Assembly: GCF_023283885.1 (NCBI RefSeq)
Contig: NZ_JAKILA010000010.1
Coordinates: 62,001-126,000 of the forward strand
Length of the DNA stretch: 64,000 bases
From: Shewanella basaltis
GTDB lineage: Bacteria; Pseudomonadota; Gammaproteobacteria; Enterobacterales; Shewanellaceae
Direction of reading: 5' to 3'
The notes below the pieces were generated by a model. The model had not been told where the DNA came from and ran no database searches. It saw nothing but the letters and a program-made list of their open reading frames with translations. A program made the translations under genes and the position numbers. How positions within the stretch are numbered: the stretch's first letter is position 1; each line of letters opens with the position of its first letter. Positions 10,351 to 20,227 of this stretch are shown one piece after another.

Positions 10351-11110
10351 GGTATTGCCGCGCACGATTGGCGAGCCGCAACTGGTGGTATTGCCTGAGT
10401 GCTGTTTACTGTTTGGTGGCCATGAAAGTCAGCAATTGCAGTATGCTGGCAGCGAACATCAAAGCGAGCTTAAAACGGCTTTAGCTAATTTGGCCAAACA
10501 ATATCAAGTGTATTTAATTGCTGGCACCATACCGATGCGCGCCAATGACGGTAGGGTATTGAGTCGTTGTTATTTTTTTGATGATCATGGCGCCACCCTA
10601 GGTCATTACGATAAACTGCATTTATTCGATGTCGATGTTGCCGATGGCACAAAAACCTACCGTGAAAGCGATACTTTTCATCCGGGTAACCATTTGTGTG
10701 TCGTTGACACGCCCTTTGGTAAAGTGGGTCTGGCCATTTGTTACGACATTCGCTTTGGTGATTTATTTAGGGCGCTGCGTCTTGCCGGTGCAGATTATAT
10801 CGCCCTGCCGTCAGCCTTTACCAAAGTGACCGGAGAGGCACACTGGCAAGTATTGTTACAGGCTCGGGCTATCGAAACCCAATGCTATTTGTTGGGCGCT
10901 GGCCAATGGGGACAACATAATGAAGGTAGCCGGGAAACATGGGGCCACAGCATGATAGTTGACCCCTGGGGTAGAGTCATTGCCGAGCGCGCTACAGAGT
11001 GCGGTTGGGCACAAGCCAAGGTTGAGCTTAGTGAGCTACAACGAATACGCCAACAAATGCCGGTTATCGACCATAATCGTTTCATTGCGCCGCAATTAAC
11101 CCCTGTTTAG
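10274..11110 (+). CDS. carbon-nitrogen hydrolase (nitrilase superfamily, Nit2-like amidase)
   Basis: The nitrilase superfamily catalytic triad is complete: E42 in VVLPECC, K114 in YDKLHLFD and C156 in AICYDIRF. The class next to yhdP and tldD is usually annotated as omega-amidase or deaminated-glutathione amidase, a metabolite-repair enzyme. The frame is open further upstream to 10085, but ATG 10274 has a proper AAGGAG site at 10262 and begins with the family's usual MQISLLQ start, giving 278 residues. The gene therefore starts inside yhdP with a 77-base overlap. Exact substrate is inferred only. Confidence 0.9.
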   Translation: MQISLLQCQSSRDVQANLAFIDSQLKVLPRTIGEPQLVVLPECCLLFGGHESQQLQYAGSEHQSELKTALANLAKQYQVYLIAGTIPMRANDGRVLSRCYFFDDHGATLGHYDKLHLFDVDVADGTKTYRESDTFHPGNHLCVVDTPFGKVGLAICYDIRFGDLFRALRLAGADYIALPSAFTKVTGEAHWQVLLQARAIETQCYLLGAGQWGQHNEGSRETWGHSMIVDPWGRVIAERATECGWAQAKVELSELQRIRQQMPVIDHNRFIAPQLTPV

Positions 11111-11168
11111 GTGGGCGCGTAAGACCTCATTCGCACTTTGCGTTAGTGATTAATAAAAGAGAATTTGA

Positions 11169-12617
11169 ATGCCATTTTTAACCCAAGTAGAGCAAAGCTT
11201 ATTGCAAGATGGATTAACCTTAGACGGACTACAAGGTTATCTCAACACCATTCATCAGCATAATATTGATTTTTCAGACCTGTATTTTCAAGCCTGTCGT
11301 CACGAGTCTTGGGTATTAGAAGATGGCATTGTAAAAGAAGGCAGTTTTCATATTGAACGTGGTGTGGGGGTGCGCGCCATCACCGGCGAAAAAACCGGTT
11401 TTGCCTATGCCGACGAAATCACCCCCGCAGCCCTCGATGCAGCCGCAAAAGCGGCTCGGGGTATTGCCAGTGCCGGTGAGCAACACAAAGTAAAAGCATT
11501 TAGCCGTCAAACGGCGCACAAACTGTATGACAGTGCCGACCCGATTGCGGCAATGGACGAAGTCAAAAAAATCGACTTGCTCAAACAGGCTGACGCTTAT
11601 ATCCGTAGTCTCGACAGCCGTATTATTCAAGTTGTGGTGAGTTTATCTGGCGTGCATGAAGAGATATTAATTGCTGCCAGCGACGGGACGCTCGCCGCAG
11701 ACATTCGTCCACTCGTGCGGTTTAATTGCAGCGTGATTTTAGAAGACAACGGCAAGCGTGAACGCGGCAGTGCAGGTGGTGGTGGTCGTCATGACTACAG
11801 TGTCTTTTTAGCAACAGATGATGCCGGCTTGCCACTGAGTTTTGAATTTGCCCGTGAAGCCGTGCGCCAGGCACAAGTTAACGTGAATGCCATTGATGCG
11901 CCAGCGGGTGAAATGCCCGTGGTATTGGGTAGTGGCTGGCCAGGCGTGCTGTTACACGAGGCGGTTGGTCATGGTTTAGAAGGTGATTTTAACCGTAAAG
12001 GCAGTAGTGCATTTAGCGGTAAAGTTGGCCAGCAAGTCGCCTCTACCTTGGTTACTGTGGTTGACGATGGCACAATTGAACATCGTCGTGGCTCATTAAG
12101 TATTGATGATGAGGGTGTGCCTAGCCAAAAAACGACCTTAATTGAAAATGGCATTCTTAAAGGCTATATGCAAGACAAGCTCAATGCGCGGCTTATGGGC
12201 CAGGCACCAACCGGTAATGGTCGCCGCGAATCCTATGCACACTTACCTATGCCACGCATGACCAACACTTACATGAATGCGGGTGAGTCTAACCCCGCTG
12301 ACATCATTAAGTCGGTTAAAAAAGGTATTTATGCGCCTAACTTTGGTGGCGGGCAAGTTGATATTACCTCTGGCAAGTTTGTATTCTCAGCTTCAGAAGC
12401 ATACTTAATTGAAAACGGTGAAGTCACTCAAGCCATTAAAGGGGCCACCTTAATTGGTAACGGCCCAGAAGCCATGGGATTAATCTCAATGGTAGGTAAT
12501 GATTTGGCGTTAGATAAAGGCGTTGGCGTGTGTGGTAAAGACGGTCAAAGTGTGCCAGTGGGTGTGGGTCAGCCGACTTTAAAAATTGATCGTTTAACCG
12601 TAGGTGGAACCGCGTAA
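11169..12617 (+). CDS. tldD: metalloprotease TldD
   Basis: TldD is the zinc-bearing subunit of the TldD/TldE (PmbA) heterodimeric protease, known to cut the microcin B17 leader, the CcdA antitoxin and unfolded peptides. The metal site HEAVGH is at residues 263-268 (HExxxH), inside the family segment [20 protein letters not shown]. The 482-residue length is standard. The partner pmbA lies 11 kb downstream at 23427. It is the last gene of the mreB-to-tldD plus-strand run. Confidence 0.97.
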   Translation: MPFLTQVEQSLLQDGLTLDGLQGYLNTIHQHNIDFSDLYFQACRHESWVLEDGIVKEGSFHIERGVGVRAITGEKTGFAYADEITPAALDAAAKAARGIASAGEQHKVKAFSRQTAHKLYDSADPIAAMDEVKKIDLLKQADAYIRSLDSRIIQVVVSLSGVHEEILIAASDGTLAADIRPLVRFNCSVILEDNGKRERGSAGGGGRHDYSVFLATDDAGLPLSFEFAREAVRQAQVNVNAIDAPAGEMPVVLGSGWPGVLLHEAVGHGLEGDFNRKGSSAFSGKVGQQVASTLVTVVDDGTIEHRRGSLSIDDEGVPSQKTTLIENGILKGYMQDKLNARLMGQAPTGNGRRESYAHLPMPRMTNTYMNAGESNPADIIKSVKKGIYAPNFGGGQVDITSGKFVFSASEAYLIENGEVTQAIKGATLIGNGPEAMGLISMVGNDLALDKGVGVCGKDGQSVPVGVGQPTLKIDRLTVGGTA

Positions 12618-12647
12618 CTTGAGCTAAACGCAAAATATAATCGAATG

Positions 12648-12682
12648 GATGAGTTTGGCAGCAAAAGTGCATCAAACTCATC
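12648..12682 (+). terminator. inverted repeat after tldD
   Basis: GATGAGTTTG (12648-12657) and CAAACTCATC (12673-12682) form a perfect 10-bp stem with a 15-base loop, 31 bases after the tldD stop. There is no T-run, so it may be a 3' stabilising hairpin or a regulatory site of the export operon rather than an intrinsic terminator. Confidence 0.45.
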
Positions 12683-12748
12683 ACAGTGTAACCATGACTT
12701 GATTTGCTGCTCAAATATCAAGCTTGTGCAATGGATCTCAGCAATGTG

Positions 12749-12777
12749 CTGATAAAAACTGCAATACAGGGTATAAT
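12749..12777 (+). promoter_or_regulatory. candidate promoter of the export operon
   Basis: A perfect TATAAT box is at 12772-12777. The hexamer 17 bases upstream (CTGATA) is a poor -35, so the site may need an activator. It lies 36 bases before the chosen start. Confidence 0.4.
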
Positions 12778-12813
12778 TCATCAAGGAATAGAGTAAAAGC
12801 TCTAGAGGTGGTT

Positions 12814-14262
12814 ATGGTTTCAACGAATGTTATGACTCGATGTTTTTGGCGTCCTGCGAGGGCTCTTGGATGGGCGGCCCTAAGTCTCACTGTGTTAGCA
12901 TACAACAGTGCAGCTTGTGCTGAAACCATGGATTTTGCAAAGGCATGGTCGCAATTATTGCAAGTAAGCGACCAGTTACAGGCAAAATATCAACAAGTTA
13001 ACCGAGCCAAAGCAAAAGAAGATGCAGGTGATGCGTTAAATTACCCATCATTAAATGTGTCCGCAAGCTATACCCGCCTAGAAAAACCAATAGAATTAGA
13101 TTTACAAGACTTAAATCCACTGGCATCGCTCGATGTTAGCACGCTACCGAGTGCAATCACTGAGGTGTTAGCCACCATTCCCAGTTCTATGTATGTTACG
13201 CCGTTTACCGAACAAGAGGTATTTCGTAGCAGCTTACAAGCCATGTGGCCAATTTACACCGGTGGCCGTATTACCGCTGCGCAAGGGATTCATGCCGCGC
13301 AAGTGTTGGAGTCAGAACATGAGTTTGCATTAACTCAGCGTGAGTTATTTTTACAACTCGTTGACCGCTACTATGCGGTATCGGTAACGCAAACCTTAGC
13401 CGACACCCAAAAACAGCTGGTGGATTCATTACGCCTGCATGTTGCGCATGCAGAAAAGCTTGAGCAACAGGGGCAGATTGCCAAAGTCGAACGCCTCAAT
13501 GCCCAAGTTGCACTTGAAAATGCCAAAGTCGATTGGGGTAAGGCTAAACGTCAATACGAGATGGCCGAAATTGCACTCGCGCGAATGTTACATGTGCCCA
13601 CGGTTAACCCAAGCACTAAAATCTTTATGCTTGAACAACAACCAACCTTGTCGCGTTTAAGCCAGCTCACCTTAAGCGAGCATCCCGCACTAAAACTGCT
13701 TGAAGCAAAAGAGGCGCAAGCCAATGGTTTGGTTGATTTAGAAAAAGGTGGTTATTACCCAACCGTGTATTTATACGGTAATTATACCTTGTATGAAGAT
13801 GACAGCTTATTGTCTCAAGTAGAGCCTGATTGGATGGTTGGGGTAGGTGTCAGTATTCCGTTAATTAGCCGAGATGGGCGCAGTGGCAAAGTGTTGGCCG
13901 CTAAAAGCGCATTACTGCAAGCGCGATATACCAAAGCGCAAACGAAACAAGATTTAAGCTTACTGATTGATCAAAGTTACCGACAAATGTTGCAAGCAAA
14001 AGAAGAAGTTGACGCGCTCGATGTTTCACTTGCCCTTGCCAGTGAAAACCTTCGCTTACGTGAGCTTGCATTTAACCAAGGGCTATCAACCTCTATTGAC
14101 CGTGTGGATGCAGAGCTGAGTTTAACGGCGGTTAAAACAAAACAGCTAGGTGCTAAGTATCGTTATATGCAAGCGTATGCCAAAGTTATGGCCGTGAGCG
14201 GGCAAGTAGATGAATATGTTAATCGCACTCAAATTCAGGGAGCTTCACATGCGCACGAATAG
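12814..14262 (+). CDS. TolC-family outer membrane efflux protein
   Basis: The product is a 482-residue outer membrane channel protein with a signal peptide (RCFWRPARALGWAALSLTVLAYNSAACA, cleavage near residue 36) and two long alpha-helical hairpin halves rich in Q/A/E, as in TolC. An upstream TTG at 12724 is in frame, but ATG 12814 has an AGAGGT site and leads straight into the signal peptide. The HlyD gene overlaps its end by 14 bases. Together with the two ABC-2 permeases it would form the outer membrane end of an export channel. Confidence 0.9.
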   Translation: MVSTNVMTRCFWRPARALGWAALSLTVLAYNSAACAETMDFAKAWSQLLQVSDQLQAKYQQVNRAKAKEDAGDALNYPSLNVSASYTRLEKPIELDLQDLNPLASLDVSTLPSAITEVLATIPSSMYVTPFTEQEVFRSSLQAMWPIYTGGRITAAQGIHAAQVLESEHEFALTQRELFLQLVDRYYAVSVTQTLADTQKQLVDSLRLHVAHAEKLEQQGQIAKVERLNAQVALENAKVDWGKAKRQYEMAEIALARMLHVPTVNPSTKIFMLEQQPTLSRLSQLTLSEHPALKLLEAKEAQANGLVDLEKGGYYPTVYLYGNYTLYEDDSLLSQVEPDWMVGVGVSIPLISRDGRSGKVLAAKSALLQARYTKAQTKQDLSLLIDQSYRQMLQAKEEVDALDVSLALASENLRLRELAFNQGLSTSIDRVDAELSLTAVKTKQLGAKYRYMQAYAKVMAVSGQVDEYVNRTQIQGASHAHE

Positions 14263-15235
14263 GATTATCGCAGTATTGGCATTGCTGTTGTTAATATTAC
14301 TGCTTGGTTATGGCGTCATGTTGGCGTTTACCCCTAAACCTATGATACTTCAAGGGCAGATAGAGGCGCGTGAATATAATATCTCCTCTAAAGTTCCTGG
14401 ACGTGTTGAGCAGGTGTTAGTGCGCAAAGGCGATGTTGTCGCCCAGGGTGATATTTTGTATGCCATAAGCAGCCCAGAATTAGACGCTAAATTAATGCAA
14501 GCTCAAGGTGGGTTAGATGCCGCAACCGCGATGCAACAGCAGGCCAATAACGGGGCAAGACAGCAAGAAGTGACCGCCGCACAAGAGCAGTGGCGTAAAG
14601 CAAAAGCGGCGACAGAACTGAGCGCAAAAACGTATCAACGGGTCGAAAATTTGTTTGATGAAGGTGTGGTCGCCAGGCAAAAACGCGATGAAGCCTACAC
14701 CCAATGGCAAGCTGCTAAATATACTGAACAAGCCGCTTATGCCATGTATCAAATGGCACAAGAAGGGGCCCGCAGCGAAACCAAAGCCGCAGCAGCAGGG
14801 CAAACGCGTATGGCTGAAGGCGCGGTAAAAGAAGTGAATGCCATTTTGGCCGATAGCCAAATGCGCTCGCCTAGGCAGGGTGAGGTGAGTGACGTGTTGC
14901 TCCAAGCTGGCGAGCTTGTACCCAGTGGTTTCCCTGTGGTGAGTATTATTGATATGTCCGATGTCTGGGCCGTTATGCAGGTACGTGAAGATCAGTTAAG
15001 CCAATTTAAGCAAGATCAAACCTTAAGGTTATCAATCCCTGCCTTACAACAAGAGGTTGAATTTGTGGTATCGCATATTAGCGTTATGGGGCATTTTGCG
15101 ACTTGGCGTTCAACTGAAAGCGGGCATGATTTTGACATGCGTACTTTTGAAGTTGAGTTAACACCAAAGCAACCCATAGCAGATTTGCGTGTTGGTATGT
15201 CGGTATTATTTCGTATCGACACACTTGACCAATAA
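14249..15235 (+). CDS. HlyD-family periplasmic adaptor (membrane fusion protein)
   Basis: This 328-residue adaptor has one N-terminal membrane anchor (residues 6-27), a biotinyl-lipoyl-like half (VEQVLVRKGDVVAQGDILYAI), a long coiled-coil hairpin of Q/A/E/K-rich sequence (about 80-205) and the second lipoyl half (MRSPRQGEVSDVLLQAGELV). It would connect the inner membrane permeases with the TolC-like channel. The start chosen has an AGGGAG site at 14237. It resembles the YhiI/YbhG adaptors that work with ABC-2 exporters. Confidence 0.9.
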   Translation: MRTNRIIAVLALLLLILLLGYGVMLAFTPKPMILQGQIEAREYNISSKVPGRVEQVLVRKGDVVAQGDILYAISSPELDAKLMQAQGGLDAATAMQQQANNGARQQEVTAAQEQWRKAKAATELSAKTYQRVENLFDEGVVARQKRDEAYTQWQAAKYTEQAAYAMYQMAQEGARSETKAAAAGQTRMAEGAVKEVNAILADSQMRSPRQGEVSDVLLQAGELVPSGFPVVSIIDMSDVWAVMQVREDQLSQFKQDQTLRLSIPALQQEVEFVVSHISVMGHFATWRSTESGHDFDMRTFEVELTPKQPIADLRVGMSVLFRIDTLDQ

Positions 15236-15253
15236 GCCACATCACAAGGCTTA

Positions 15254-16429
15254 ATGATGAGACAGTTAATTAAGCGAGAACTCAATAGTTTGTGGCAGTC
15301 ACCATGGCAGCTTGCATTGGTGAGCTATATTCCGCTTATTGGTGTGTTAGCCCTATGGTGGCTGTTTAGTGCAGGCTTACCACGGCAGCTACCTGTCGCG
15401 TTAGTGGACCTCGACAACAGCCAAATTAGCCGTATGCTGAGCCGCCAACTTGCTGCCAATTCTGTCATTGCTCCGCAGTCATTTGCCAACGAAGTACAAG
15501 CAATAGATGCCATGCGCCAAGCTCAAGTGTACGCCATGGTCGTATTGCCTCATCAGCTTAAAAAAGATCTGCTCACGGGTCATCACCCCACGATTGAAAT
15601 CCGTTACAACAGCCAGTTTTTGCTGGTGGGTAAATTACTGTCCAGTCAATTGCAGCTCAGCCTTGCACAAGGCTTGACTCACATAGGCCAGCAGCGGTTG
15701 TTACTCAACGGTGCCAATAAAGCCACTGTCGATGTCAGTCTGACGCCAATAACCAACCAAACGACGGCTTTATTTAATCGTAATAACAATTACGTCGGCT
15801 TTTTAGTGCCGCCCATTTTGATTGCATTATGGCAATTATTATCAATGCTGGTGTTTGTTAATAGCCTAAATAAAGAGCTTGTTTTTTATCAAGACCGTTA
15901 TTATTTGCCCAGTAATATCGGCGGACTGATTGTGGCCAAAGTCCTGCTTTACAGCCCCATTATGCTCCTGCATAGCGGGTTTATTTTATTGTGGTTGTAT
16001 CATTATCTCGGCTTACCCGCCGCAGGTAATTTGCTTGATTTAGTGCTGGCACAACTGGCGATGTTACTGGCCTTGTGGTTATTGGTGTTGGTTATTTTTA
16101 TGGCCATGCGAGAGAGTGCGCGTAGCGTGAGTTTTTGCACTGCCTTATTTGCCCCCGCCTTTGCTTTTATGGGCATCACCTTTCCTGTCAATGATATGCC
16201 CTTACTTGCTCAATGGTGGCGTTTAGTGATGCCATCGAGCCATTATATCGATTCCCATGTCAGCGTGATTAGCTATGGTGTCCAGTTGCCTCAAGTATTA
16301 GCGCAGATAGGTTCATACTGGGGCTATTTATTCTTGCTGCCTATCATTGTGTTTTTAGCTTATCACGGCAAAAAAAATCCGCATGACAAAGCCAATGTAG
16401 CACTCGCTAATCAGGAGGCAAGTCAATGA
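15254..16429 (+). CDS. ABC-2 type permease, first copy
   Basis: The 391-residue product has the YhhJ/YbhS layout: one membrane segment near residues 18-41, a long extracytoplasmic domain (about 45-180) and five closely spaced membrane segments up to about 375. The pattern ALVDLDNSQISRMLSRQL after the first segment is typical of ABC2_membrane_3 proteins. It overlaps the next permease gene by 4 bases. No nucleotide-binding subunit is encoded before, between or after the pair in this window. Substrate is unknown; homologues export drugs or hydrophobic compounds. Confidence 0.86.
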   Translation: MMRQLIKRELNSLWQSPWQLALVSYIPLIGVLALWWLFSAGLPRQLPVALVDLDNSQISRMLSRQLAANSVIAPQSFANEVQAIDAMRQAQVYAMVVLPHQLKKDLLTGHHPTIEIRYNSQFLLVGKLLSSQLQLSLAQGLTHIGQQRLLLNGANKATVDVSLTPITNQTTALFNRNNNYVGFLVPPILIALWQLLSMLVFVNSLNKELVFYQDRYYLPSNIGGLIVAKVLLYSPIMLLHSGFILLWLYHYLGLPAAGNLLDLVLAQLAMLLALWLLVLVIFMAMRESARSVSFCTALFAPAFAFMGITFPVNDMPLLAQWWRLVMPSSHYIDSHVSVISYGVQLPQVLAQIGSYWGYLFLLPIIVFLAYHGKKNPHDKANVALANQEASQ

Positions 16430-17574
16430 ACTTATGGCAGTTAATGCTTGCTGAGTGTAAAGCTATTTTAGCCGACAAGGCCATTGTTGTGACCTTATTT
16501 GGTGGCGTGTTATTTTATTCAGTATTGTATCCGCTACCTTATTTACAACAGGTGCCGACCGAGCAACAAGTGGTGGTGGTTGATCGCGATAATTCATCAC
16601 TGAGCCGATTAGTGACTCGCCATGCCGATGCCAGCGCGAAGATCCATATTTTGGCTAATTTGGGCAGTATTGATGAAGCACAAACCTGGATCCGCGAAGG
16701 GAAAGCCCATGGGTTATTAGTGATCCCTGCCAACTTTAGGCGTGACTTACTGTTAGGAAAAGGCGCCACGTTAAGTTATGGCGGCGATGCCAGTTATTTT
16801 TTAATTTATTCTGCGGTGGCCGAGGGGCTAGTCGCTGCTGGAGTTGATGCCAGTAAGCAGGTGCAGCTTATTGGTTTGCTTGCCCGAGGGCAAAACCCGA
16901 AATTAGCGGAGCAAAGTATTAATTCTATTACGCTTAACTCTGTACCTGCGTTTAACTCCAGCTTAGGTTATACCCCTTATGTGGTGCCCGGACTCTTTTT
17001 GCTTATTTTGCACCAAACATTATTAATCGGTACGGGCATTTTAGGCGCAAGCCAATGGCGTCAAAAAGGCTATTGGCAAGAGGTCAGCCCTAGCCAGTTG
17101 GTTGTGGCACGATTAAGCGTTTTTGTACTGATTTATAGTGTGCTCAGTAGTTTTTATTTGGGCTACTGTTTTTATTGGTATCAGGTTAGTGTGGCTGCCA
17201 CTATTGCCCAGGTCGCTTTGTTTATGTTGCCTTTTTTACTGGCAACAGGCGCACTTGGAATTGTGTTGAGCTGTGTATTTATGAGGCGAGATTTACCGAC
17301 TCAATTGTACTTAATCATGTCGATGCCGGTACTCTTTGTGTCGGGGTTTGTCTGGCCCATTGCCTTGATCCCAGAGCCTTTGGTGATGGCCTCGCAAGTT
17401 ATCCCTGCTGTGCCAGCGATTATGGGGATGCTAGAGTTAAACCAATTAGGTGCCGGCTGGTTAGCAATATGGCCTAAATGGTTACAGCTTTGGGGGTTAT
17501 TTGCGGTATTTATGTGTGTAGCTGTTATCGCAGTTGCCCGAAAACAAAAGCAGGCTACAGCCATTAATTGCTAA
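16426..17574 (+). CDS. ABC-2 type permease, second copy
   Basis: A 382-residue paralogue of the preceding permease with the same plan: membrane segment near residues 18-38, an external domain opening with VVVVDRDNSSLSRLVTRHAD, then about five membrane segments. The two would form the heterodimeric channel. It starts within the stop of the first permease (ATGA) and is followed by a hairpin terminator, so it closes the operon. There is no Walker A/B protein in the operon, which is unusual for an ABC exporter. Confidence 0.86.
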   Translation: MNLWQLMLAECKAILADKAIVVTLFGGVLFYSVLYPLPYLQQVPTEQQVVVVDRDNSSLSRLVTRHADASAKIHILANLGSIDEAQTWIREGKAHGLLVIPANFRRDLLLGKGATLSYGGDASYFLIYSAVAEGLVAAGVDASKQVQLIGLLARGQNPKLAEQSINSITLNSVPAFNSSLGYTPYVVPGLFLLILHQTLLIGTGILGASQWRQKGYWQEVSPSQLVVARLSVFVLIYSVLSSFYLGYCFYWYQVSVAATIAQVALFMLPFLLATGALGIVLSCVFMRRDLPTQLYLIMSMPVLFVSGFVWPIALIPEPLVMASQVIPAVPAIMGMLELNQLGAGWLAIWPKWLQLWGLFAVFMCVAVIAVARKQKQATAINC

Positions 17575-17598
17575 ACTGGCGGCAAGTTAACATAATAA

Positions 17599-17634
17599 AA
17601 ATAGACAGGTATCATGTGATTGACCTGTCTATTT
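17599..17634 (+). terminator. terminator of the export operon
   Basis: AAATAGACAGGT and ACCTGTCTATTT form a 12-bp perfect stem with a 12-base loop, 25 bases after the last permease stop. It can serve both strands, including the convergent gene at 17720. Confidence 0.65.
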
Positions 17635-17719
17635 CATCACTCTCACTGAGATATGAGTTACCTATAAGGTAAATAAACTGATTGACGTGAACCGTAACGG
17701 TTTTTTGGTCAATCTCCAA

Positions 17720-18232
17720 TTATAGTACTCCAGTTTGCGCTGAATTTAATGCTGTTTCTAAACGCTCAAGATTATGCTTATAAATGCCGCTGCTATCGAC
17801 TTTAGCTGCGCGTTTAAAGTCTGCTAATGCACCCAGGTTATCGTTGTTCATTAATTTCATTATGCCGCGGTTATTGTATGCATATGCACGCACAGACATA
17901 GATGGAACTGCCACTAATGAGCGCGCGCTTTTTACCGCAGCACTGCAGGCTTTTTCTGCTTTTTCCATGTCAGACATTTGTACGTAACCTGCACATAAAT
18001 TCACATAGCGAGAATAGTCATCTACAGTATATTTGCTTGCTGATAACGTCGCGCTTAAGCCTTCTTCAATATGACCTGCTTGCAATGCTGTCATACCTGG
18101 CACATCTTCAACTAAAACCATTTTGTATGCTGTGCTACTTATGTTGTGGCCTTGAGTGTCAGCCATGACATGGCTAGATGCTGTAAGTAATAATGTGGCA
18201 CTGATTAAGCCCTTAACGATGTTCTTGTTCAT
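17720..18232 (-). CDS. secreted TPR-like protein, unknown function
   Basis: A 170-residue protein with a signal peptide (NKNIVKGLISATLLLTASSHVMA, cut near residue 24). The mature part has helical tetratricopeptide-like character: repeated A/Y/G patterns such as YSRYVNLCAGYVQMSDMEKAEKACSAAVKSA and AYNNRGIMKLMNNDNLGALADFKRAAKVD. The start at 18232 has a GGGAG site just upstream; a longer in-frame start at 18262 lacks one. It stands alone and convergent to the export operon. TPR proteins usually mediate protein contacts; no specific role can be given. Confidence 0.8.
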   Translation of the reverse strand: MNKNIVKGLISATLLLTASSHVMADTQGHNISSTAYKMVLVEDVPGMTALQAGHIEEGLSATLSASKYTVDDYSRYVNLCAGYVQMSDMEKAEKACSAAVKSARSLVAVPSMSVRAYAYNNRGIMKLMNNDNLGALADFKRAAKVDSSGIYKHNLERLETALNSAQTGVL

Positions 18233-18416
18233 GATGTTGCTCCCTGTGATTGAGTGTAGCACCGCGCTACAGGTGAACTTTAGTGAAAAGACATGGCAGC
18301 GACAAACGATAAAAAACGCATTAATGGGTTAAAAAAATTCAACTATACATAAAGAGGTAGTTAAGCAGTTATTCAATGAGTTTGATGCATGTTCTATAGT
18401 GACTTAACCGCGTTAG

Positions 18417-19307
18417 CTAGTGGCTTTGGTCGTGAAAGCTTTTGAGGATCCACTCGATAAGGAGTTGCACTTCGGGGCGGTGCTGCTCATTAGTGTGACG
18501 GACAAGGTAATAGCGGTCGTGGCTATACAGCGGGTGAGGAAACAGCGATATTAGCGTGTTGTTATCAAACCAGGCTTGGCTTATGGGCAAGGGAATTAAC
18601 GCTACGCCAAGCCCTTGCTCTGCTGCGCGGGCAACGCTGAACATACTGTCTAATTGAATAATTTGCTTGGGTTTAAATTGTTCATACCCGATATTTTCGG
18701 CCCATTGATGCCAGGCATAAGGCCTGGCTTTATGCAGTATGAGTGGAACAGTTGTCAGGGCTTTAAAACCTTGAGAAGACAGCTCACTGTGAAGCTTGGG
18801 GTTGCATGCAGGAATATAAGTGATAGGAAATAAATCGTACACATCGTCGCTCGCTTGCTGTTTGCCCGACAGCATAATCGACACATCAGTGTGCTTAATC
18901 ACATCACTGCGTGATTTAATGGTTTCAAGTTTTAAATTGATATTAGGGTATTTAGATGACCAGCCAATCAGTTTTGGCATAAATAATTCACTGGCGAAAA
19001 ATTCTGGCATAGAAATGCTGACTTCAAGCATACGATCAGACTGATTAAACTCGCTAACAGTATGCACCAGTTGTTGCATAACAGGCTCGATGGCTTGATA
19101 AAAGCGTGCCCCTACTTCGGTTAATGCGATTGCGCGAGTTTGGCGAATAAAGAGCGTTTGGTTAAGTGTTTCTTCAAGTTGTTTAATTTGATGGCTAACC
19201 GCTGATGGCGTTAAGTACAGTTTTTGTGCTGTCTCTTTAAAACTTAAACATTCGGCCGCTACGCAAAAACAGCGTAAACCGCGCATTGAGGTGTGTAAAG
19301 GGAGCAT
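18417..19307 (-). CDS. LysR-family transcriptional regulator
   Basis: The 296-residue protein has an N-terminal winged helix (about residues 8-65) with the family signature ETAQKLYLTPSAVSHQIKQLEETL, and a C-terminal ligand-binding domain of the periplasmic-binding fold. The N-terminus (LPLHTSMRGLRCFCVAAECLSF) resembles GcvA/AmpR-type members. It is monocistronic; the flanking genes are about 185 bases and 320 bases away, so the target is unclear. It faces the gene at 17720 in tandem and might act elsewhere. Confidence 0.9.
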   Translation of the reverse strand: MLPLHTSMRGLRCFCVAAECLSFKETAQKLYLTPSAVSHQIKQLEETLNQTLFIRQTRAIALTEVGARFYQAIEPVMQQLVHTVSEFNQSDRMLEVSISMPEFFASELFMPKLIGWSSKYPNINLKLETIKSRSDVIKHTDVSIMLSGKQQASDDVYDLFPITYIPACNPKLHSELSSQGFKALTTVPLILHKARPYAWHQWAENIGYEQFKPKQIIQLDSMFSVARAAEQGLGVALIPLPISQAWFDNNTLISLFPHPLYSHDRYYLVRHTNEQHRPEVQLLIEWILKSFHDQSH

Positions 19308-19627
19308 TTAATTCTCAATAACAATAAATGATTTTGCATAGAGTAAAAGGGGTAAGTGACAATTATTGGTGGATGATGAGCAATAACTCACATTGGCCAC
19401 TTAACTCAAATTGACCACTACAGCGATATTAACCGTTATCTAGTGGGTTCATCATGATTGCAGCAAAGATCAGACCATAGTGTAATATGTTTTAAAACAA
19501 TGTGTTAAGTAATTGGGCTTGGGCTTGTTGAGCCGAGTTGGTGACCCGTACAGGCGTGTGTGCACCGCAGTGGTGCAATGTTGTTCAGACAAATTAAGCA
19601 GGGCTAGGGCTTAGTATGTGTTATTGA
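19308..19627. other. intergenic stretch between lysR-type gene and lipoprotein
   Basis: No credible gene was seen. It includes a small inverted repeat TGCACC...GGTGCA at about 19559-19575 without a T-run. It probably contains the promoter of the LysR gene near its lower end. Confidence 0.5.
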
Positions 19628-20029
19628 CTAAAAATAAAGTGTTTCTTTTTGCTCGCCATCAATAAAGATGTCGCACTTATCAGCCGTACTGTTTTTTGCT
19701 GACTGCACGATACTCGCAACTACGCCAAAAGCACCACCTTGATCGCCTAAAACGGAACCAAAGTAGCAATCGCCCTTAACAGCCATACCTTTGTATTTTG
19801 CGTTAAGATGTTGTGTTGGTGTCATTGGTGGAAATTGGCCCTGCATAATGGCATCGCCATTAGCAATAAGTTGCAGCTTTTTTTTCTCTTTGTCGTAAAT
19901 ACCACCAAAGATGATAGTTTGATCATTGACTACAACCGTTTTATTTTGTGCCACGATAGGTGGTTTAGCGGCACAAGCAGTAAGAAGCACGCCTGCGGTT
20001 AAGGTAGAAAGTACATAAAGTTTGCGCAT
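19628..20029 (-). CDS. small lipoprotein, unknown function
   Basis: A 133-residue protein with a lipoprotein signal: MRKLYVLSTLTAGVLLTAC, the lipobox LTAC placing the lipidated cysteine at residue 19. The mature part is small and beta-rich with no family I recognise. A good ribosome site (AAGGA) precedes the ATG. The next gene upstream on this strand is the pmbA-side cluster, but a separate terminator lies between, so it is probably expressed alone. Confidence 0.75.
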   Translation of the reverse strand: MRKLYVLSTLTAGVLLTACAAKPPIVAQNKTVVVNDQTIIFGGIYDKEKKKLQLIANGDAIMQGQFPPMTPTQHLNAKYKGMAVKGDCYFGSVLGDQGGAFGVVASIVQSAKNSTADKCDIFIDGEQKETLYF

Positions 20030-20185
20030 TATTGTTCCTTTGTATGCGTCGAGAGACGTTTGCCTGTCTTTCGTATTAATAAACTAGCCCTGTTTATAAT
20101 GGTTTCTCGCAAGAGGAGACTGAAACACCTGTGTTTACCGTATTTCGGACGCTATTGTAACAACTTATTAGCAAATGCCAATAAA

Positions 20186-20211
20186 AAAGCCTACTTATTC
20201 AGCAGGCTTGT
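20186..20211 (-). terminator. terminator of the Ig-like lipoprotein gene
   Basis: On the minus strand AAGCCT...AGGCTT is followed by a run of T, 17 bases after the stop at 20228. Confidence 0.65.
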
Positions 20212-20227
20212 TTGTTATTGATAATTT

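Noticed and set aside
12724..12813. Upstream TTG start for the TolC-like protein
   Set aside because: It would place 30 Cys/Asn-rich residues before the signal peptide and overlaps the -10 box.
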